A stretch of DNA of 64,000 nt from Rariglobus hedericola. Lineage in GTDB: Bacteria; Verrucomicrobiota; Verrucomicrobiia; Opitutales; Opitutaceae. The notes beneath the pieces were generated by a model. The model had not been told where the DNA came from and did no database searches. It worked only from the letters and a program-made list of their open reading frames with translations. The stretch is from NCBI RefSeq assembly GCF_007559335.1, contig NZ_VMBG01000002.1:541001-605000 (forward strand). Direction: 5' to 3'. Both the position numbers and the translations under genes were made by a program. Below, piece by piece: positions 35,739 to 45,348 of the stretch (the stretch's first letter is position 1; every line of letters starts with the position of its first letter).

Positions 35739-36055
35739 GGTTCGCCGGCGCGGGAGGGAGGCGTGGCGAGCTTGGCTTCGAGGTCGCGGATGCGTTGTTC
35801 GAGGGCGGCAATGCGCGGGTCGGTTTTGTCGGTGCCGCGCGAAGCGAGGTCTTGAATCTTGGCGGCGAGGGCCTGGCTGACGTCTTCGAATTCCTTGCGG
35901 CCCTGCTCGGCGATTTTGGAGGCGATGATCTTGGCATCCTCGGCTTTCACTTTGCCCTGACGCACGTAGTCATCGAGCGTGTCTTCGACTTTTTCCTTGG
36001 TGATGACAGCGGCGCCGACGCCGGCGAGGAGGGTTTTTTTGATAAGATCGATCAT
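35735..36055 (-). CDS. phasin-like helical protein
   Basis: A 106-residue protein starting MIDLIKKTLLAGVGAAVITK, followed by a helical, coiled-coil-forming region with regular charges and a short C-terminal heptad stretch (RIAALEQRIRDLEAKLA). It matches the polyhydroxyalkanoate synthesis regulator phasin/PhaF-like group. It overlaps ubiB by 4 bases. In many bacteria such small phasin-like genes precede ABC1/UbiB kinases, suggesting a functional link. No PHA synthase is in this window. Confidence 0.75.
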   Translation of the reverse strand: MIDLIKKTLLAGVGAAVITKEKVEDTLDDYVRQGKVKAEDAKIIASKIAEQGRKEFEDVSQALAAKIQDLASRGTDKTDPRIAALEQRIRDLEAKLATPPSRAGEP

Positions 36056-36125
36056 GGTGACTCCAGCGTAATCACGGTTCCCATGCGGGCAACCGCAAAG
36101 GCGCTGCGTCGGTCACCGCGGCCGT

Positions 36126-37388
36126 TTATTCGGCGACGATCGGGGTGATCGCGGTATGGCCCGGTCGGGACGCATGCGGTGCGATCGAGCGCAGGCGCCA
36201 CGCGAGCACCACGGTCAGGATGAAAGCGCTCACGGCGATCCAGCCGACGCGTGGGTAACCGATGAGGCGTCCGCTGGTCGCTTCGCGGGTGATGAGCATG
36301 CCCGCGACGATGTTGGCCAGACCGCCGGCGGCTTGTTGCACGGCGGAGTTCACGCTCATGAAACCGCCGCGATAACGTTGCTCCACGGCGTTGCTGATCA
36401 TCGCCATCGTGGGCGTGAAACGACCGGCCATGGTGACGAAAAAAACCGTGGTCACAATCAACGTGAGCCAGATGGGCGTGGGGCCGAGATGGGTTACCAC
36501 GATGGCGGTCGCGATGGAGAAGACCGTCACGCCGGCGAGCACATGGATCTTGTCGTGGCGGTCGGTGAGGCGCCCGAAGAAGCTGGTCGTGATGAAGGTG
36601 GCCGCACCGCCGAAGAGATAGACGAATTTAAGCTGCGATTCGGAGAGGCCGGTGTTGGCCACCAGCGAAGGCGACATGAATGGCACTACGGAAGCACCGG
36701 CGAACACCAGCGCCGCGGTGACCATAAAACCGCGCAAGTGAATGCCGTGGGTCATGATCTCCCACATCTGCCGCACGGGATGCGTTTTGATGGGCGACGG
36801 TGGCAGAGCGGGCAGAAACCGCGAGGCGACGAACCAGATGGGCACGCTCAGGCCGGCGAGCATCAGAAACGGTGCGTGCCATTCAAACATGTCGACCAAG
36901 ATCAACCCGGTGGGAATGCCGATGACCGAGGCGAGGGGAAACGCGGACATCACCACGGCCATGCCGCGTCCGCGCCGTTCGGGCGGAATCACGTCGCTCA
37001 CGATGGCCATGACGATGGAACCGGCGACGCCACCGAAAGCACCGGCGGCCACGCGCGCGGCGAGCAACCAGTGGAACGTCGGGGCAAACGCACAGCCGAG
37101 CGTGGCCAATCCGAAGCCTGCGTAGAGCCACAATAGCGCGCGTTTTCGATCCAGGCGGTCGATGAAGAAACCGCCGGCAAATCCCGTGATGGCGGCGGCG
37201 AGCCCGTAGGCGGCCACAAGATAGCTGAATTGCGTGGGCGAGATATTGAACACCCGCATGAGGCCGGCACCGAGCGGCATCATGATCATGAAATCCATGA
37301 TGTGCGTGAACTGCACGCCGGCCAACGTGAACAAAATTCCGCGTTCGGACGTGGCGGCACGGGCGGCGGACGAGGCGGAGGAAGACAT
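36126..37388 (-). CDS. MFS transporter (DHA1-like)
   Basis: A 420-residue, 12-helix major facilitator. It begins TLAGVQFTHIMDFMIMMPLG (helix 1), and has the loop-2 motif GGFFIDRLDRKRAL (about 77-90) and RVAAGAFGGVAGSIV in helix 4. The pattern is that of drug/sugar efflux MFS transporters with a proton antiport mechanism. The substrate cannot be read from sequence. It lies 66 bases downstream of tatA and 70 bases upstream of the phasin gene, all on one strand. Confidence 0.9.
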   Translation of the reverse strand: MSSSASSAARAATSERGILFTLAGVQFTHIMDFMIMMPLGAGLMRVFNISPTQFSYLVAAYGLAAAITGFAGGFFIDRLDRKRALLWLYAGFGLATLGCAFAPTFHWLLAARVAAGAFGGVAGSIVMAIVSDVIPPERRGRGMAVVMSAFPLASVIGIPTGLILVDMFEWHAPFLMLAGLSVPIWFVASRFLPALPPSPIKTHPVRQMWEIMTHGIHLRGFMVTAALVFAGASVVPFMSPSLVANTGLSESQLKFVYLFGGAATFITTSFFGRLTDRHDKIHVLAGVTVFSIATAIVVTHLGPTPIWLTLIVTTVFFVTMAGRFTPTMAMISNAVEQRYRGGFMSVNSAVQQAAGGLANIVAGMLITREATSGRLIGYPRVGWIAVSAFILTVVLAWRLRSIAPHASRPGHTAITPIVAE

Positions 37389-37454
37389 GATTACTAAAAT
37401 GACCCGCGGGCGAATGCGCCGGCGGTGGGAGAAATACGGCGGAAATCCGCGAGC

Positions 37455-37820
37455 TTAAGCCGCAGGCTTTTCCGGCGGAGGAGTCGAGTCGTCGGCCGGA
37501 GGCGGCGTGACGGGAGGAGCCACGGGCGTCTCGAGCGTATCGATCGTGACGACGGGCTCGATGACGGCGGGCGGAGCGGTGTAGACGGTTTTTTTGCGGA
37601 CGGGGCGAACCTCGGGTTCGTCGTCATCGAGGGCGCGCTTGATTTGATCTTCGACGCCGGCGGTGGCCTTTTTGAATTCGCGGACGGACTTGCCGAGCCC
37701 GCGAGCCAGTTCTGGCAGGCGTTTGCCGCCGAACAGGAGCAGGATGACGAAGAAAATGAGAACCATTTCGCCGCCACCGAGGCCTTCGATGAAGGCGAGG
37801 GAAAGTAACAGGGAGGACAT
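37455..37820 (-). CDS. tatA: Sec-independent translocase TatA/E
   Basis: A 121-residue protein. The short membrane helix is VLIFFVILLLFGGKRLPELA (about 20-39) with the conserved FGGKRLPEL elbow. The amphipathic helix GLGKSVREFKKATAGVEDQI follows, then an acidic region and a Pro-rich disordered tail. These are the diagnostic TatA/E features. TatA oligomers form the twin-arginine export pore with TatC. No tatC is in the window. The long proline tail exceeds E. coli TatA (89 residues), as is usual in other phyla. Confidence 0.92.
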   Translation of the reverse strand: MSSLLLSLAFIEGLGGGEMVLIFFVILLLFGGKRLPELARGLGKSVREFKKATAGVEDQIKRALDDDEPEVRPVRKKTVYTAPPAVIEPVVTIDTLETPVAPPVTPPPADDSTPPPEKPAA

Positions 37821-37896
37821 AGGAAGGAATAGATGACCGGATTGCCGCGTAAAAGTTACACGTATCGCGTTCGCAGGCCAATTGGCGGGCGATTTT

Positions 37897-38817
37897 TTAT
37901 TTTACGGCGATCTCGACGACAAAGCTTTGCGCCTGGCCGGGTTGCACCCAGTGAAGACCGACTTTCGTCTCGGGTGCATTGGGCGGTCCCATCCACGGTT
38001 CGACGCAATAATACGGCGATTCGGGCGAGCCGGACCAAGTGACGAACGCCGCCTCGGCGGGCGGGACGGCGGCGGTGCCGTTGCGCACGGTGACGGAACC
38101 GGGGCCGGCGGCGGGGCCGAAGCTAACGGCGTTGGACTTGAGGCCGAGGTGGATCGCGTCGATCAACGCGGGGTTATCAAGACGCTCCTCGGGCTTCAGC
38201 GCGGGACCGGGAATGAGTTTGCCGGCGGGATCCTGGCGATGGGTGCGCGTCGAAGGAATGCGGATGATGTAATCGCCGCGCGTCTGGCCCTCGGCCCACG
38301 GCATCGTGAAATAAAAATGGTGACCTGCGCTCCACGGGATCGGTTGCGTGTCGAGGTTGCGCAGCGTGAGTTCGCAGGCGAGGCCGAGCTCGGAGAAACG
38401 GTAGGCGACGCTGAACTCGTAGTTAAAGGGATATGCCTGTTTCGCTTCGTCACTCGGAACGAGCACGGCGGTGAAGCCGCGCGCGTCGAGTCGCGTGACT
38501 TTGAACTCACCCTGGCGGGCGAAACCATGCATCGGCATGACGCGGCGCACGCCGGCGGGATCGCGCCAATAGCCGAGCTCACCGGCTTCGAACGTGCGGG
38601 CGTTGAACGGAAACAAGATCGGGTTGCCGCCGCGGACTTTGTGGAATTCGTCGAAATTGGCATCCTCGGGCCAGTAGAGAATATCGCGCGTGGTGCTGTC
38701 GCCGAGGGCGAGGTGCCAGTTCATCAGGCGTGCACCGTGTTCGGGCAAGGCGAGGAACGTCGAATTGCCGACCTGCCAGCGTGTGAGCGTTTTTCCGAGA
38801 TAGGACACCTTTTCCAT
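37897..38817 (-). CDS. aldose 1-epimerase family protein
   Basis: A 306-residue galactose mutarotase-like beta-sandwich. It has LPEHGARLMNWHL near the start, the histidine motif MPMHGFARQ (about 118-126), SAGHHFYFTMP near 180 with the proton-donor His, and the catalytic base Glu of YYCVEPWMGPPNAP near 280. Both catalytic residues are present. The family interconverts alpha and beta anomers of aldoses or hexose-6-phosphates. The ATG at 38817 was chosen because the 34 upstream in-frame residues lack family similarity. It is divergent from nfeD. Confidence 0.87.
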   Translation of the reverse strand: MEKVSYLGKTLTRWQVGNSTFLALPEHGARLMNWHLALGDSTTRDILYWPEDANFDEFHKVRGGNPILFPFNARTFEAGELGYWRDPAGVRRVMPMHGFARQGEFKVTRLDARGFTAVLVPSDEAKQAYPFNYEFSVAYRFSELGLACELTLRNLDTQPIPWSAGHHFYFTMPWAEGQTRGDYIIRIPSTRTHRQDPAGKLIPGPALKPEERLDNPALIDAIHLGLKSNAVSFGPAAGPGSVTVRNGTAAVPPAEAAFVTWSGSPESPYYCVEPWMGPPNAPETKVGLHWVQPGQAQSFVVEIAVK

Positions 38818-38949
38818 GAGCGGACATTTCTCGCCTGCGAGAATCGGGCAGGCAAAAGGATTCTGTGGAAACACGCAGGTGATTTTATAACGCGCTGACA
38901 GGTCGTGACGCTTGCGCAATGAATCGCGCGGACTTTAAGGTGCCGGCCT

Positions 38950-40374
38950 ATGACGCGCGTTTTTCTTACCCTGCTCGCCGCCATCGTGTTTCCCGCGATG
39001 ATTCAGGCGCAGGCATTGGAGGCTGCTCCGGCGGAGCCCGCAGCCAAAGCGTCCGCCAAAACGGTGGTCGTGATTCCGGTGCGCGAGGCGATCGACAAGC
39101 CTATCCTCTACGTGCTGCGCCGCGGGATGAAGGAAGCCATTGAGAAAAAGGCGGATGTGGTGGTGCTCGACATGGAGACGCCCGGCGGCCGGCTCGACGT
39201 GACCTTCGACATCATGGAAGCGCTGGAGAAATTTGAGGGCACCACGATCACCTTCGTGAACAAAGAGGCGATCTCGGCCGGTGCGTTTATCTCGGCGACA
39301 ACCAAGGAAATCTGGTTTTCTCCGCGCGGAATCATCGGCGCAGCGGCGGCGGTTTCGGGAGACGGCAAAGACATCGACACGACGATGCAGCTCAAAATTA
39401 ACAGTTTCCTGCGCGCCAAGATTCGCGCGATGTCCGAGGGCGAGCCCTATCGTGGGGCGGCGGTCTCCGCGATGCTCGACAAGGATTATGAACTCAAGAT
39501 CGGCGAGGAAGTGCTGAAGCCGAAGGGCGAGTTACTCTCGCTCACCGCGACGGAGGCGAGCAAGAGCTACGGGGACCCGGCGCAACCGTTGCTGGCGGCC
39601 GGTATCGCGACGGACGTGAATGATCTGCTCACGCAAAAATACGGTGCGGGTAATTTTACCGTGCAGCGCCTCGAGGTGACGTGGTCCGAGGAGCTGGCCC
39701 AATATCTCAATGCGTGGTCGCCGATTCTCATGGGACTCGGATTGCTGGCCGTGTTCATCGAATTCAAGACCCCGGGCTTTGGTTTCTTTGGCATCTCCGG
39801 CGGCATTTTGTTGGGCATTGTATTTTTTGGCCACTACGCGGCGGGCTTGTCGGGGCACGAACCGGTGCTGGTGTTTGTGGTCGGCGTGTTGCTGGTTGCG
39901 ACCGAGATTTTCTTTTTCCCCGGAGTGATCGTGGCGGCGTTGAGCGGCTTGTTGTTGATGCTCGGTGCACTGGTCTGGTCGATGGCCGACCTGTGGCCGA
40001 ATGAACCGGTCTCGATCAACAGCGAGGTGTTTACCCAGCCGCTGGTCAACATGGGGCTCGGCCTGCTGGTGGCGGGGGTGCTCGCGGTGTTGTTCGCCCG
40101 GTTCATGCCGCGCGGCTGGTTCTGGGATAAGATGATTCTGCAGGCGGCCATCAATGCCGACTCGCAGGGCGCGGCCACCGGCTCGACGGAGTCCGGCGCG
40201 CTCACCGGCCGTCGTGGTATCGCGGCAACGGCGCTCATGCCCTCGGGCCAGATTGAAATCGATGGACGTCGTTATGAGGCCCGCGTGGTTGTGGGTATGA
40301 TCGAAGCCGGTGCGGCCGTCGTGGTCGTTAAACGCAGTGACTTCGGACTCGTGGTGGAAAGCGCCGACTCATGA
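38950..40374 (+). CDS. nfeD: NfeD long form: membrane-bound ClpP-class serine protease
   Basis: A 474-residue protein with a signal peptide (1-22). A ClpP/crotonase-like protease domain spans about 35-230: VVVLDMETPGGRLD, then NKEAISAGAFISATTKEIWF with the Ser nucleophile and IGAAAAV. Four or five membrane helices lie at about 245-380. The C-terminal NfeD OB-fold ends it (GRRGIAATALMPSGQIEIDG). Homologues cleave stomatin/flotillin-type proteins. It overlaps the short nfeD by 4 bases and floA follows, the same order as in Bacillus and many others. Confidence 0.92.
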   Translation: MTRVFLTLLAAIVFPAMIQAQALEAAPAEPAAKASAKTVVVIPVREAIDKPILYVLRRGMKEAIEKKADVVVLDMETPGGRLDVTFDIMEALEKFEGTTITFVNKEAISAGAFISATTKEIWFSPRGIIGAAAAVSGDGKDIDTTMQLKINSFLRAKIRAMSEGEPYRGAAVSAMLDKDYELKIGEEVLKPKGELLSLTATEASKSYGDPAQPLLAAGIATDVNDLLTQKYGAGNFTVQRLEVTWSEELAQYLNAWSPILMGLGLLAVFIEFKTPGFGFFGISGGILLGIVFFGHYAAGLSGHEPVLVFVVGVLLVATEIFFFPGVIVAALSGLLLMLGALVWSMADLWPNEPVSINSEVFTQPLVNMGLGLLVAGVLAVLFARFMPRGWFWDKMILQAAINADSQGAATGSTESGALTGRRGIAATALMPSGQIEIDGRRYEARVVVGMIEAGAAVVVVKRSDFGLVVESADS

Positions 40375-40838
40375 ACACGATCATCATGTTTTTTATCGCG
40401 GGTGCTGTGCTGCTCGCAGCCGAAGTGTTCGTGCCGGGCGCGATCTTGGGGATTTTTGCGGCGATCGCGCTGCTGGTCGGCGTGGTGTTGTCATTCGTCG
40501 ATTACGGATCGATGGGAGGCTGGATCGCCATCGCGGCGGCTCTCGGGCTCACGGGTGTCACGTTGTGGTTCGAGTTTATGATTCTGCCGAAGACCGCGCT
40601 GGGGCGGCGACTTTTTCTCAAGGCCGAGATCTCGGGGGCGAGCCAGCCGCCGCTCGCGGAGCGCGAGACCATGGTGGGGCAGGCGGGCGTGGCCGACACG
40701 ACGCTGGCGCCCAGCGGCTACGTGATTGTCGCCTGGAAACGCTACGAGGCGTATTCGCGCGCAGGGCTGATCGCCAAGGGCGAGACGCTGCGTGTGGTGG
40801 AACTCGATAATTTTCGTCTGATTGTCCAAAAAAACTAA
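40371..40838 (+). CDS. NfeD short form
   Basis: A 155-residue protein with membrane helices at about 5-25 and 27-45 plus a third near 50-65. The C-terminal OB-fold NfeD domain carries MVGQAGVADTTLAPSGYVIV. It lacks the protease domain. Its ATG overlaps the long nfeD stop (ATGA). The OB domain likely contacts flotillin; the floA gene begins 15 bases later. Confidence 0.9.
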   Translation: MNTIIMFFIAGAVLLAAEVFVPGAILGIFAAIALLVGVVLSFVDYGSMGGWIAIAAALGLTGVTLWFEFMILPKTALGRRLFLKAEISGASQPPLAERETMVGQAGVADTTLAPSGYVIVAWKRYEAYSRAGLIAKGETLRVVELDNFRLIVQKN

Positions 40839-40853
40839 CCTCCTTATCTCCTT

Positions 40854-41849
40854 ATGAACTGGTTCCTCATCGTTGTTATTGGTCTGCCCGTCCTCATCAT
40901 CGGCGGCATTGTTTTGTCGTTCTTCAGCGTATGGCTGCGCGCCTGGTTGGCGGGCGCCTACGTCGGTATCGTTACGTTGGTGGCGATGCGCCTGCGTCAG
41001 GTGCCTTATGGTTTGGTGGTCGATGCCCGCATCACTGCCAAGAAGGCCGGCATCGATATCTCCATCGATGACATCGAGGCGCATTTCCTCGCCGGTGGTA
41101 ATGTCGTCCCCACGATCCAAGCGCTGATCGCGGCTCAAAAGGCCGGCATCGAGCTGAGCTGGAACCGCGCCTGCGCGATCGATCTCGCGACCAAGGGCTC
41201 CGGTAAATCCGTGGTTGAAGCCGTGCGCACGAGCGTCGATCCGAAGGTGATCGACTGCCCCAATCCCGAGTCCGGCCGCACGACCATCGATGGCGTGGCC
41301 AAGGACGGCATTCAGGTGCGCGTGCGAGCCCGCGTGACGGTGCGCACGAATCTGGATCGTTTCGTCGGTGGTGCGAAGGAAGAGACCATCATCGCCCGCG
41401 TGGGTGAAGGCATCGTGACGACCATCGGTTCGGCCGAAAGCTACAAGGTGGTCTTCGAGTCGCCGGACAGCATTTCGAAGACGGTGCTCGCGCGCGGTCT
41501 CGATGTGGGCACGGCGTTTGAAATCCTTTCCATCGACATCGCCGACGTGGACGTGGGCGAGAACGTCGGTGCGAAGTTGCAGGAAGCGCAGGCCGAGGCG
41601 AACAAGTCCATCGCCCAGGCGCAGGCGGAAATCCGCCGTGCGGCCGCCGTCGCCGTTGAACAGGAAATGAAGGCCCGCGTGCAGGAGATGCAGGCCGAGG
41701 TGGTTCGCGCGCAGGCCGAGGTGCCGAAGGCGCTGGCCGAGGCGTTCCGTTCGGGCCGCTTGGGCGTGATGGATTATTACAAGATGGAAAACGTGAAGGC
41801 GGATACCGAGATGCGCTCCGCCATCGCCAAGCCCGAAGGTCACAAGTAA
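40854..41849 (+). CDS. floA: flotillin-like protein FloA (YqfA/UPF0365)
   Basis: A 331-residue protein that follows B. subtilis FloA closely: an N-terminal hairpin membrane region (1-45), the block [22 protein letters not shown], an SPFH-like domain with [20 protein letters not shown] and [20 protein letters not shown], and a C-terminal coiled coil ([20 protein letters not shown]) ending [16 protein letters not shown]. FloA assembles in membrane microdomains and organises membrane proteins and fluidity. Operon with nfeD genes upstream. Confidence 0.95.
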   Translation: MNWFLIVVIGLPVLIIGGIVLSFFSVWLRAWLAGAYVGIVTLVAMRLRQVPYGLVVDARITAKKAGIDISIDDIEAHFLAGGNVVPTIQALIAAQKAGIELSWNRACAIDLATKGSGKSVVEAVRTSVDPKVIDCPNPESGRTTIDGVAKDGIQVRVRARVTVRTNLDRFVGGAKEETIIARVGEGIVTTIGSAESYKVVFESPDSISKTVLARGLDVGTAFEILSIDIADVDVGENVGAKLQEAQAEANKSIAQAQAEIRRAAAVAVEQEMKARVQEMQAEVVRAQAEVPKALAEAFRSGRLGVMDYYKMENVKADTEMRSAIAKPEGHK

Positions 41850-41855
41850 CCGGTC

Positions 41856-42458
41856 ATGGACTGGATCAAGGATCATCTCCAAATCGTCATAGCGATCGCC
41901 GGTGTGATCGCTTACTGGCTCAACGCGCGCAGCAAGAACAAGGCGGGCGAAGCGGCTGATTATGATGGCGACGGCCAGGCGGTTCATGCTCCCGGCGGCG
42001 GTCGCACCATGCGTGAGCATGACCAGGCGGCGGACCACGATGAAAACACCCGCCGTATCCAGGATGAAATACGCCGCAAGATCGCCGAGCGTCAGGGTGG
42101 TGTCACCCGCACGGCGCCGACGGTTACGCCCACGCCTCCGCCCATGCCGGCCCACCGGCGCGAACCGGTGATGGCTCCTTATGCGACGGAAATTCGCCGT
42201 GAGGAAACGGAGCGCGAGGCGGCGATCGTGCTGGAACGCCAGCGCAAGCTGGCCGAGCAACTGGCGGCCCTGCGTGAGCGGAAGGCGGAGGCGGGTCGCG
42301 ATGCGAAATCGGTGTGGATGCAGCAGCCGGAGTCGGTGGCGGCGGCAAAGTCTTCACGGGACGACATCGGACTGCTGACCGAATTGCGCAACGCGAGTTC
42401 GTTGCGCAAGGCGATCGTGCTGCGGGAAGTGCTGGGCACGCCGGTGGGTTTGCGCTGA
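41856..42458 (+). CDS. membrane-anchored coiled-coil protein after floA
   Basis: A 200-residue protein with a single N-terminal helix (LQIVIAIAGVIAYWLNA, about 8-24). A polar, disordered Asp/His/Pro-rich middle follows, then a coiled-coil segment (about 113-145) and a conserved-looking end (NASSLRKAIVLREVLGTPVG). It starts 6 bases after floA, so it is part of the same operon. The C-terminal motif resembles the tail of small proteins found beside floA in Planctomycetes and Verrucomicrobia. Function unknown. Confidence 0.75.
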   Translation: MDWIKDHLQIVIAIAGVIAYWLNARSKNKAGEAADYDGDGQAVHAPGGGRTMREHDQAADHDENTRRIQDEIRRKIAERQGGVTRTAPTVTPTPPPMPAHRREPVMAPYATEIRREETEREAAIVLERQRKLAEQLAALRERKAEAGRDAKSVWMQQPESVAAAKSSRDDIGLLTELRNASSLRKAIVLREVLGTPVGLR

Positions 42459-42477
42459 ACGCCTGAAGCCGGAGCAC

Positions 42478-42512
42478 AAAAAAGCCGCGCTGTTTTTCAG
42501 AGCGGCTTTTTT
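42478..42512. terminator. rho-independent terminator between convergent genes
   Basis: AAAAGCCGCGCTG pairs with CAGAGCGGCTTTT (one mismatch) around TTTTT, with an A-run left and a T-run right, so it can serve both the floA operon and the rodZ-like gene. Confidence 0.9.
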
Positions 42513-42534
42513 GCGGAGTGTATTCGTGAAACGG

Positions 42535-43341
42535 TTACTCGTTGGGCTTGGGAGCACGCATCGGGGTGGTGACATCCTTGAGCGGGAAACGGTTTCCGCG
42601 GTGGTCGATCTGGATGTTTTGCGGCGTCTGCGTGGTGAGGACGAGCGCCTGGTTCCACGGGATGAGTTTCGTTTCGCCGGCCTTGACGGGGCCGCGGTAG
42701 AGAACGGTGCCGGAGCTGTCGGTCACGCTGACCAGCTCGGTGTTGGCGGTGGCGACGATGCCGAGGGCGCGTTCGCCGGCTTGAGGCTGGACCCAAGGAA
42801 TTTTGTCGGCCTTGGGACCGGTGAGGGCGCCGATGCCCCAGATGAGCAGGAGCACGAGGACGATCACGCCGCAGACCAGAGCGCTGCCTTTAAGAATGAG
42901 ATTGGGGTCGAGGTTGAGGCCGCCGGGTGCGCGAGGGCGGAAGGTGGCGGGGTTTTTGTCGTTGGGAACGACATCGGCGCCGGGCGTCATCGCAGCGGCG
43001 GCGGCCGAAGGCGCTTCGCCAACGTTGCCGGCCTTGGCGGTGGCGACGCTGATATCCATGCGGCCATAGACCTCGCGGTTGATGGCGCGGCCGTTTTTGG
43101 CGGCGTCACCGAGACCGAGCGCGTGGTAATCGTTGATGATCTTGTCGCCGGAGAGCTTCAGGTAAGTGGCGTAGGTGCGGAGGAAGCCGCGCACGTAAAT
43201 TTCGGGCAGTTTGATATCAAACTGGTTGTTCTCGTATTTGTGCAGGTAGTCGCCGCGGATCTTGGTCGCTTCGGCGGCTTCACGGATGGAGATGCCTTTG
43301 CGCTTACGGGCTTCTTCGAGGCGTTCGCCGATGGTCTGCAT
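42535..43341 (-). CDS. RodZ-like helix-turn-helix membrane protein
   Basis: A 268-residue protein. The N-terminal HTH_25-type domain (1-75: MQTIGERLEEARKRKGISIR, then EIYVRGFLRTYATYL) is the RodZ signature. A polar linker and one membrane helix (about 150-172) precede a periplasmic DUF4115 domain (about 195-265) with TELVSVTDSSGTVLYRGPV. RodZ links MreB to the cell wall machinery and sets rod shape. No mreB is in this window. It lies downstream of the coiled-coil lipoprotein gene on the same strand. Confidence 0.88.
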   Translation of the reverse strand: MQTIGERLEEARKRKGISIREAAEATKIRGDYLHKYENNQFDIKLPEIYVRGFLRTYATYLKLSGDKIINDYHALGLGDAAKNGRAINREVYGRMDISVATAKAGNVGEAPSAAAAAMTPGADVVPNDKNPATFRPRAPGGLNLDPNLILKGSALVCGVIVLVLLLIWGIGALTGPKADKIPWVQPQAGERALGIVATANTELVSVTDSSGTVLYRGPVKAGETKLIPWNQALVLTTQTPQNIQIDHRGNRFPLKDVTTPMRAPKPNE

Positions 43342-43442
43342 GGAGGTGAGTTAGGTGAAAAGGGCGGGAAGGGGAAGGAGGATTTTACAATGCAAGCGGA
43401 TGCATTGCCGTCCGTTCCCCTTTTTCCAATCGGGTGATGCGG

Positions 43443-45278
43443 TCAGAGGCTGCGGGCACGCAGGATCGCGGGGCGCGGATCGGTGGCGTTGGTGCCGTTG
43501 AGGACGACATCGGCCTGATCCTTGGCGGTGCGGGCACGTTGTTTTTCCTGTTCGGCCTCGGCGAGGGCGAGGCGCTTCTGGGCGACGGCGTCGATGCGGT
43601 CTTCAACCTCGTTCAACTTGGCCTCCTGATCCTTTTGCGCGAGTTTCCACTCGGACGCGGCGGTTTCGACGGACTTGGTGGTATCGGCGAGCTGTTGTTC
43701 GGCGGTGACGAGCTTTTGGCGGAGTTCGGCGTCGTCGGGTTTCTTTTCGGCTTTGACGGTGAGTGCGGCGAGTTGTTCGCGGACTTCGTCGAGGCGGCGT
43801 TTGGAGCGGGTTTCGGTCTGCATCCATTCCTCTTTCTTGAGGCGGGCGGCTTCGGCGGCGGCGCGAGTTTCCTGAAGGGCGGCGCGGGCGTCGTCTAGAG
43901 ACTTCACGGCGGCTTCGGTTGAGCGGCGCGCGGCATCGAGTGCGGTGTTGGCGAGCTCGACGGTTTTCTCGGCGTTGGCGGCTTGTGCAGCGCGGGATGC
44001 GGCGGCTTCGACAGCCTGGCGGGCGGCGAGGGCGCGGGCCTGGGCGATTTCCATGGCGGCACGGGACGCGGCGACCTGTTGGGTTTTACGGGAAAGGGCG
44101 CGCGAAGTTTCTTCGAGTTGCGCGGAGTTGGTCTCGCTGGATTTGCGCAGGGATTCGGTGGCGGCGAGGCTGGCCTGTTTTTCCTCTTCGGAGACCTTCA
44201 TGAACGTCTCGCGGGCGGTGGCGGCGAGGGATTCGGCGGCGAGGGCCTGTTCCTGGCTGACGTTTTCGGGCGTGGCGGGAGCGGCTTGGATCTTGGCGAG
44301 CGTCTCGACGACGGGACTCCACATGGATTCGATGCGGAAACGCAGGAAAGCGTCCTGGCGGCCGGGGATCTCGGCGTTTTCGAGGGACTGCAGGTGTTCG
44401 AGGTAGCTGGCGGCGTCGGTGAAGCGGGCGTCTTTGCGCGGCTCCTGGCGATCGGTGATGCGGCGGTTGTAGGGATCGGTGAGCTGGTAGTGGTTGATCA
44501 ACGTGCCGCCGCGAGGGTCGTCGTCGGGATGGCGCGGGGCGAGGGTGTCGGCGCTGCGGTAAATCGCGAAACGGGCGTCAAACTGGAGCGAGCCGCCGGC
44601 TTCGAGGAGCTGGCGCTCGATGGGCAGATCGTCGGAGGCGGCCGGGGTGAAGGGTTTAGTTCCGGAGTTACCCACGAGGGATTTGAACGTGTCGGTCGTG
44701 GTGGCCCACGCGGTGCGGGCGACGCCGGAGAGGCCGGGGCGATTGTCGAAGGAGGCGCGTTGAAAGCCCTTTTTCACTTCGTAGAGGCGAATATCGACCT
44801 CGTAGTCGGTATTGGCCTCGAGGGCGAACGGCGTGACCTCGTCCACGGTGAGCGGAATGAGGCCGAAGGAGCGCAGATCGTATTTTACGAGGGAGGCGCG
44901 GGAGATGCGCTTGCTCTCGACCTGCAATGCGTCGTTGGACGAAAGCGTGCGTATGTGGATGAGCAGCCAGAGATCCTTGCCAGCGAGACCGGCTTCGCTG
45001 GAGAGGGAATTGTTGGTTTTGCGCACGCCGGCTTCGTGGAGCCAGCCGGGGTTGAGCGCTTCGAGGCTCAGGCTGAAACGCGCATCGCGCGGGACGTGGA
45101 CGACGTTGGTCGCGTAAGGCACGTCGTTTTCGCCGGGCGCACGATAGATGACGGATGAACCTGGATCCTTTTTAAGTAGAACGGTGTCGGGCGAGCGGGA
45201 TTGGCAACCGGCGGTCAGCACAACAAGAGTCAGCGCGGAGGCGCCCAACAAGGTCAGGGATCTGTTCATCATCATCAT
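43443..45278 (-). CDS. lipoprotein with long alanine-rich coiled coil
   Basis: A 611-residue protein. Four consecutive ATG codons (45278 to 45267) open the gene. The lipoprotein signal ends LTAGC, with the acylated Cys at residue 25 from the first ATG or 22 from the last. A beta-rich domain spans about 30-320. A long Ala/Glu/Arg coiled coil (about 340-600) follows, with heptads interrupted at ALAARQAVEAAASRAA. It is predicted to be periplasmic and outer- or inner-membrane anchored. Homologues are not recognised. The exact start among the four ATGs is not decided by a clear ribosome-binding site. Confidence 0.75.
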   Translation of the reverse strand: MMMMNRSLTLLGASALTLVVLTAGCQSRSPDTVLLKKDPGSSVIYRAPGENDVPYATNVVHVPRDARFSLSLEALNPGWLHEAGVRKTNNSLSSEAGLAGKDLWLLIHIRTLSSNDALQVESKRISRASLVKYDLRSFGLIPLTVDEVTPFALEANTDYEVDIRLYEVKKGFQRASFDNRPGLSGVARTAWATTTDTFKSLVGNSGTKPFTPAASDDLPIERQLLEAGGSLQFDARFAIYRSADTLAPRHPDDDPRGGTLINHYQLTDPYNRRITDRQEPRKDARFTDAASYLEHLQSLENAEIPGRQDAFLRFRIESMWSPVVETLAKIQAAPATPENVSQEQALAAESLAATARETFMKVSEEEKQASLAATESLRKSSETNSAQLEETSRALSRKTQQVAASRAAMEIAQARALAARQAVEAAASRAAQAANAEKTVELANTALDAARRSTEAAVKSLDDARAALQETRAAAEAARLKKEEWMQTETRSKRRLDEVREQLAALTVKAEKKPDDAELRQKLVTAEQQLADTTKSVETAASEWKLAQKDQEAKLNEVEDRIDAVAQKRLALAEAEQEKQRARTAKDQADVVLNGTNATDPRPAILRARSL

Positions 45279-45348
45279 TTTAAGGGAGATTGCCGCCGGC
45301 AACGGGCCGACGCTCAAAGCGCTCCGACCCGCTTAATCCCAAAAAGAT

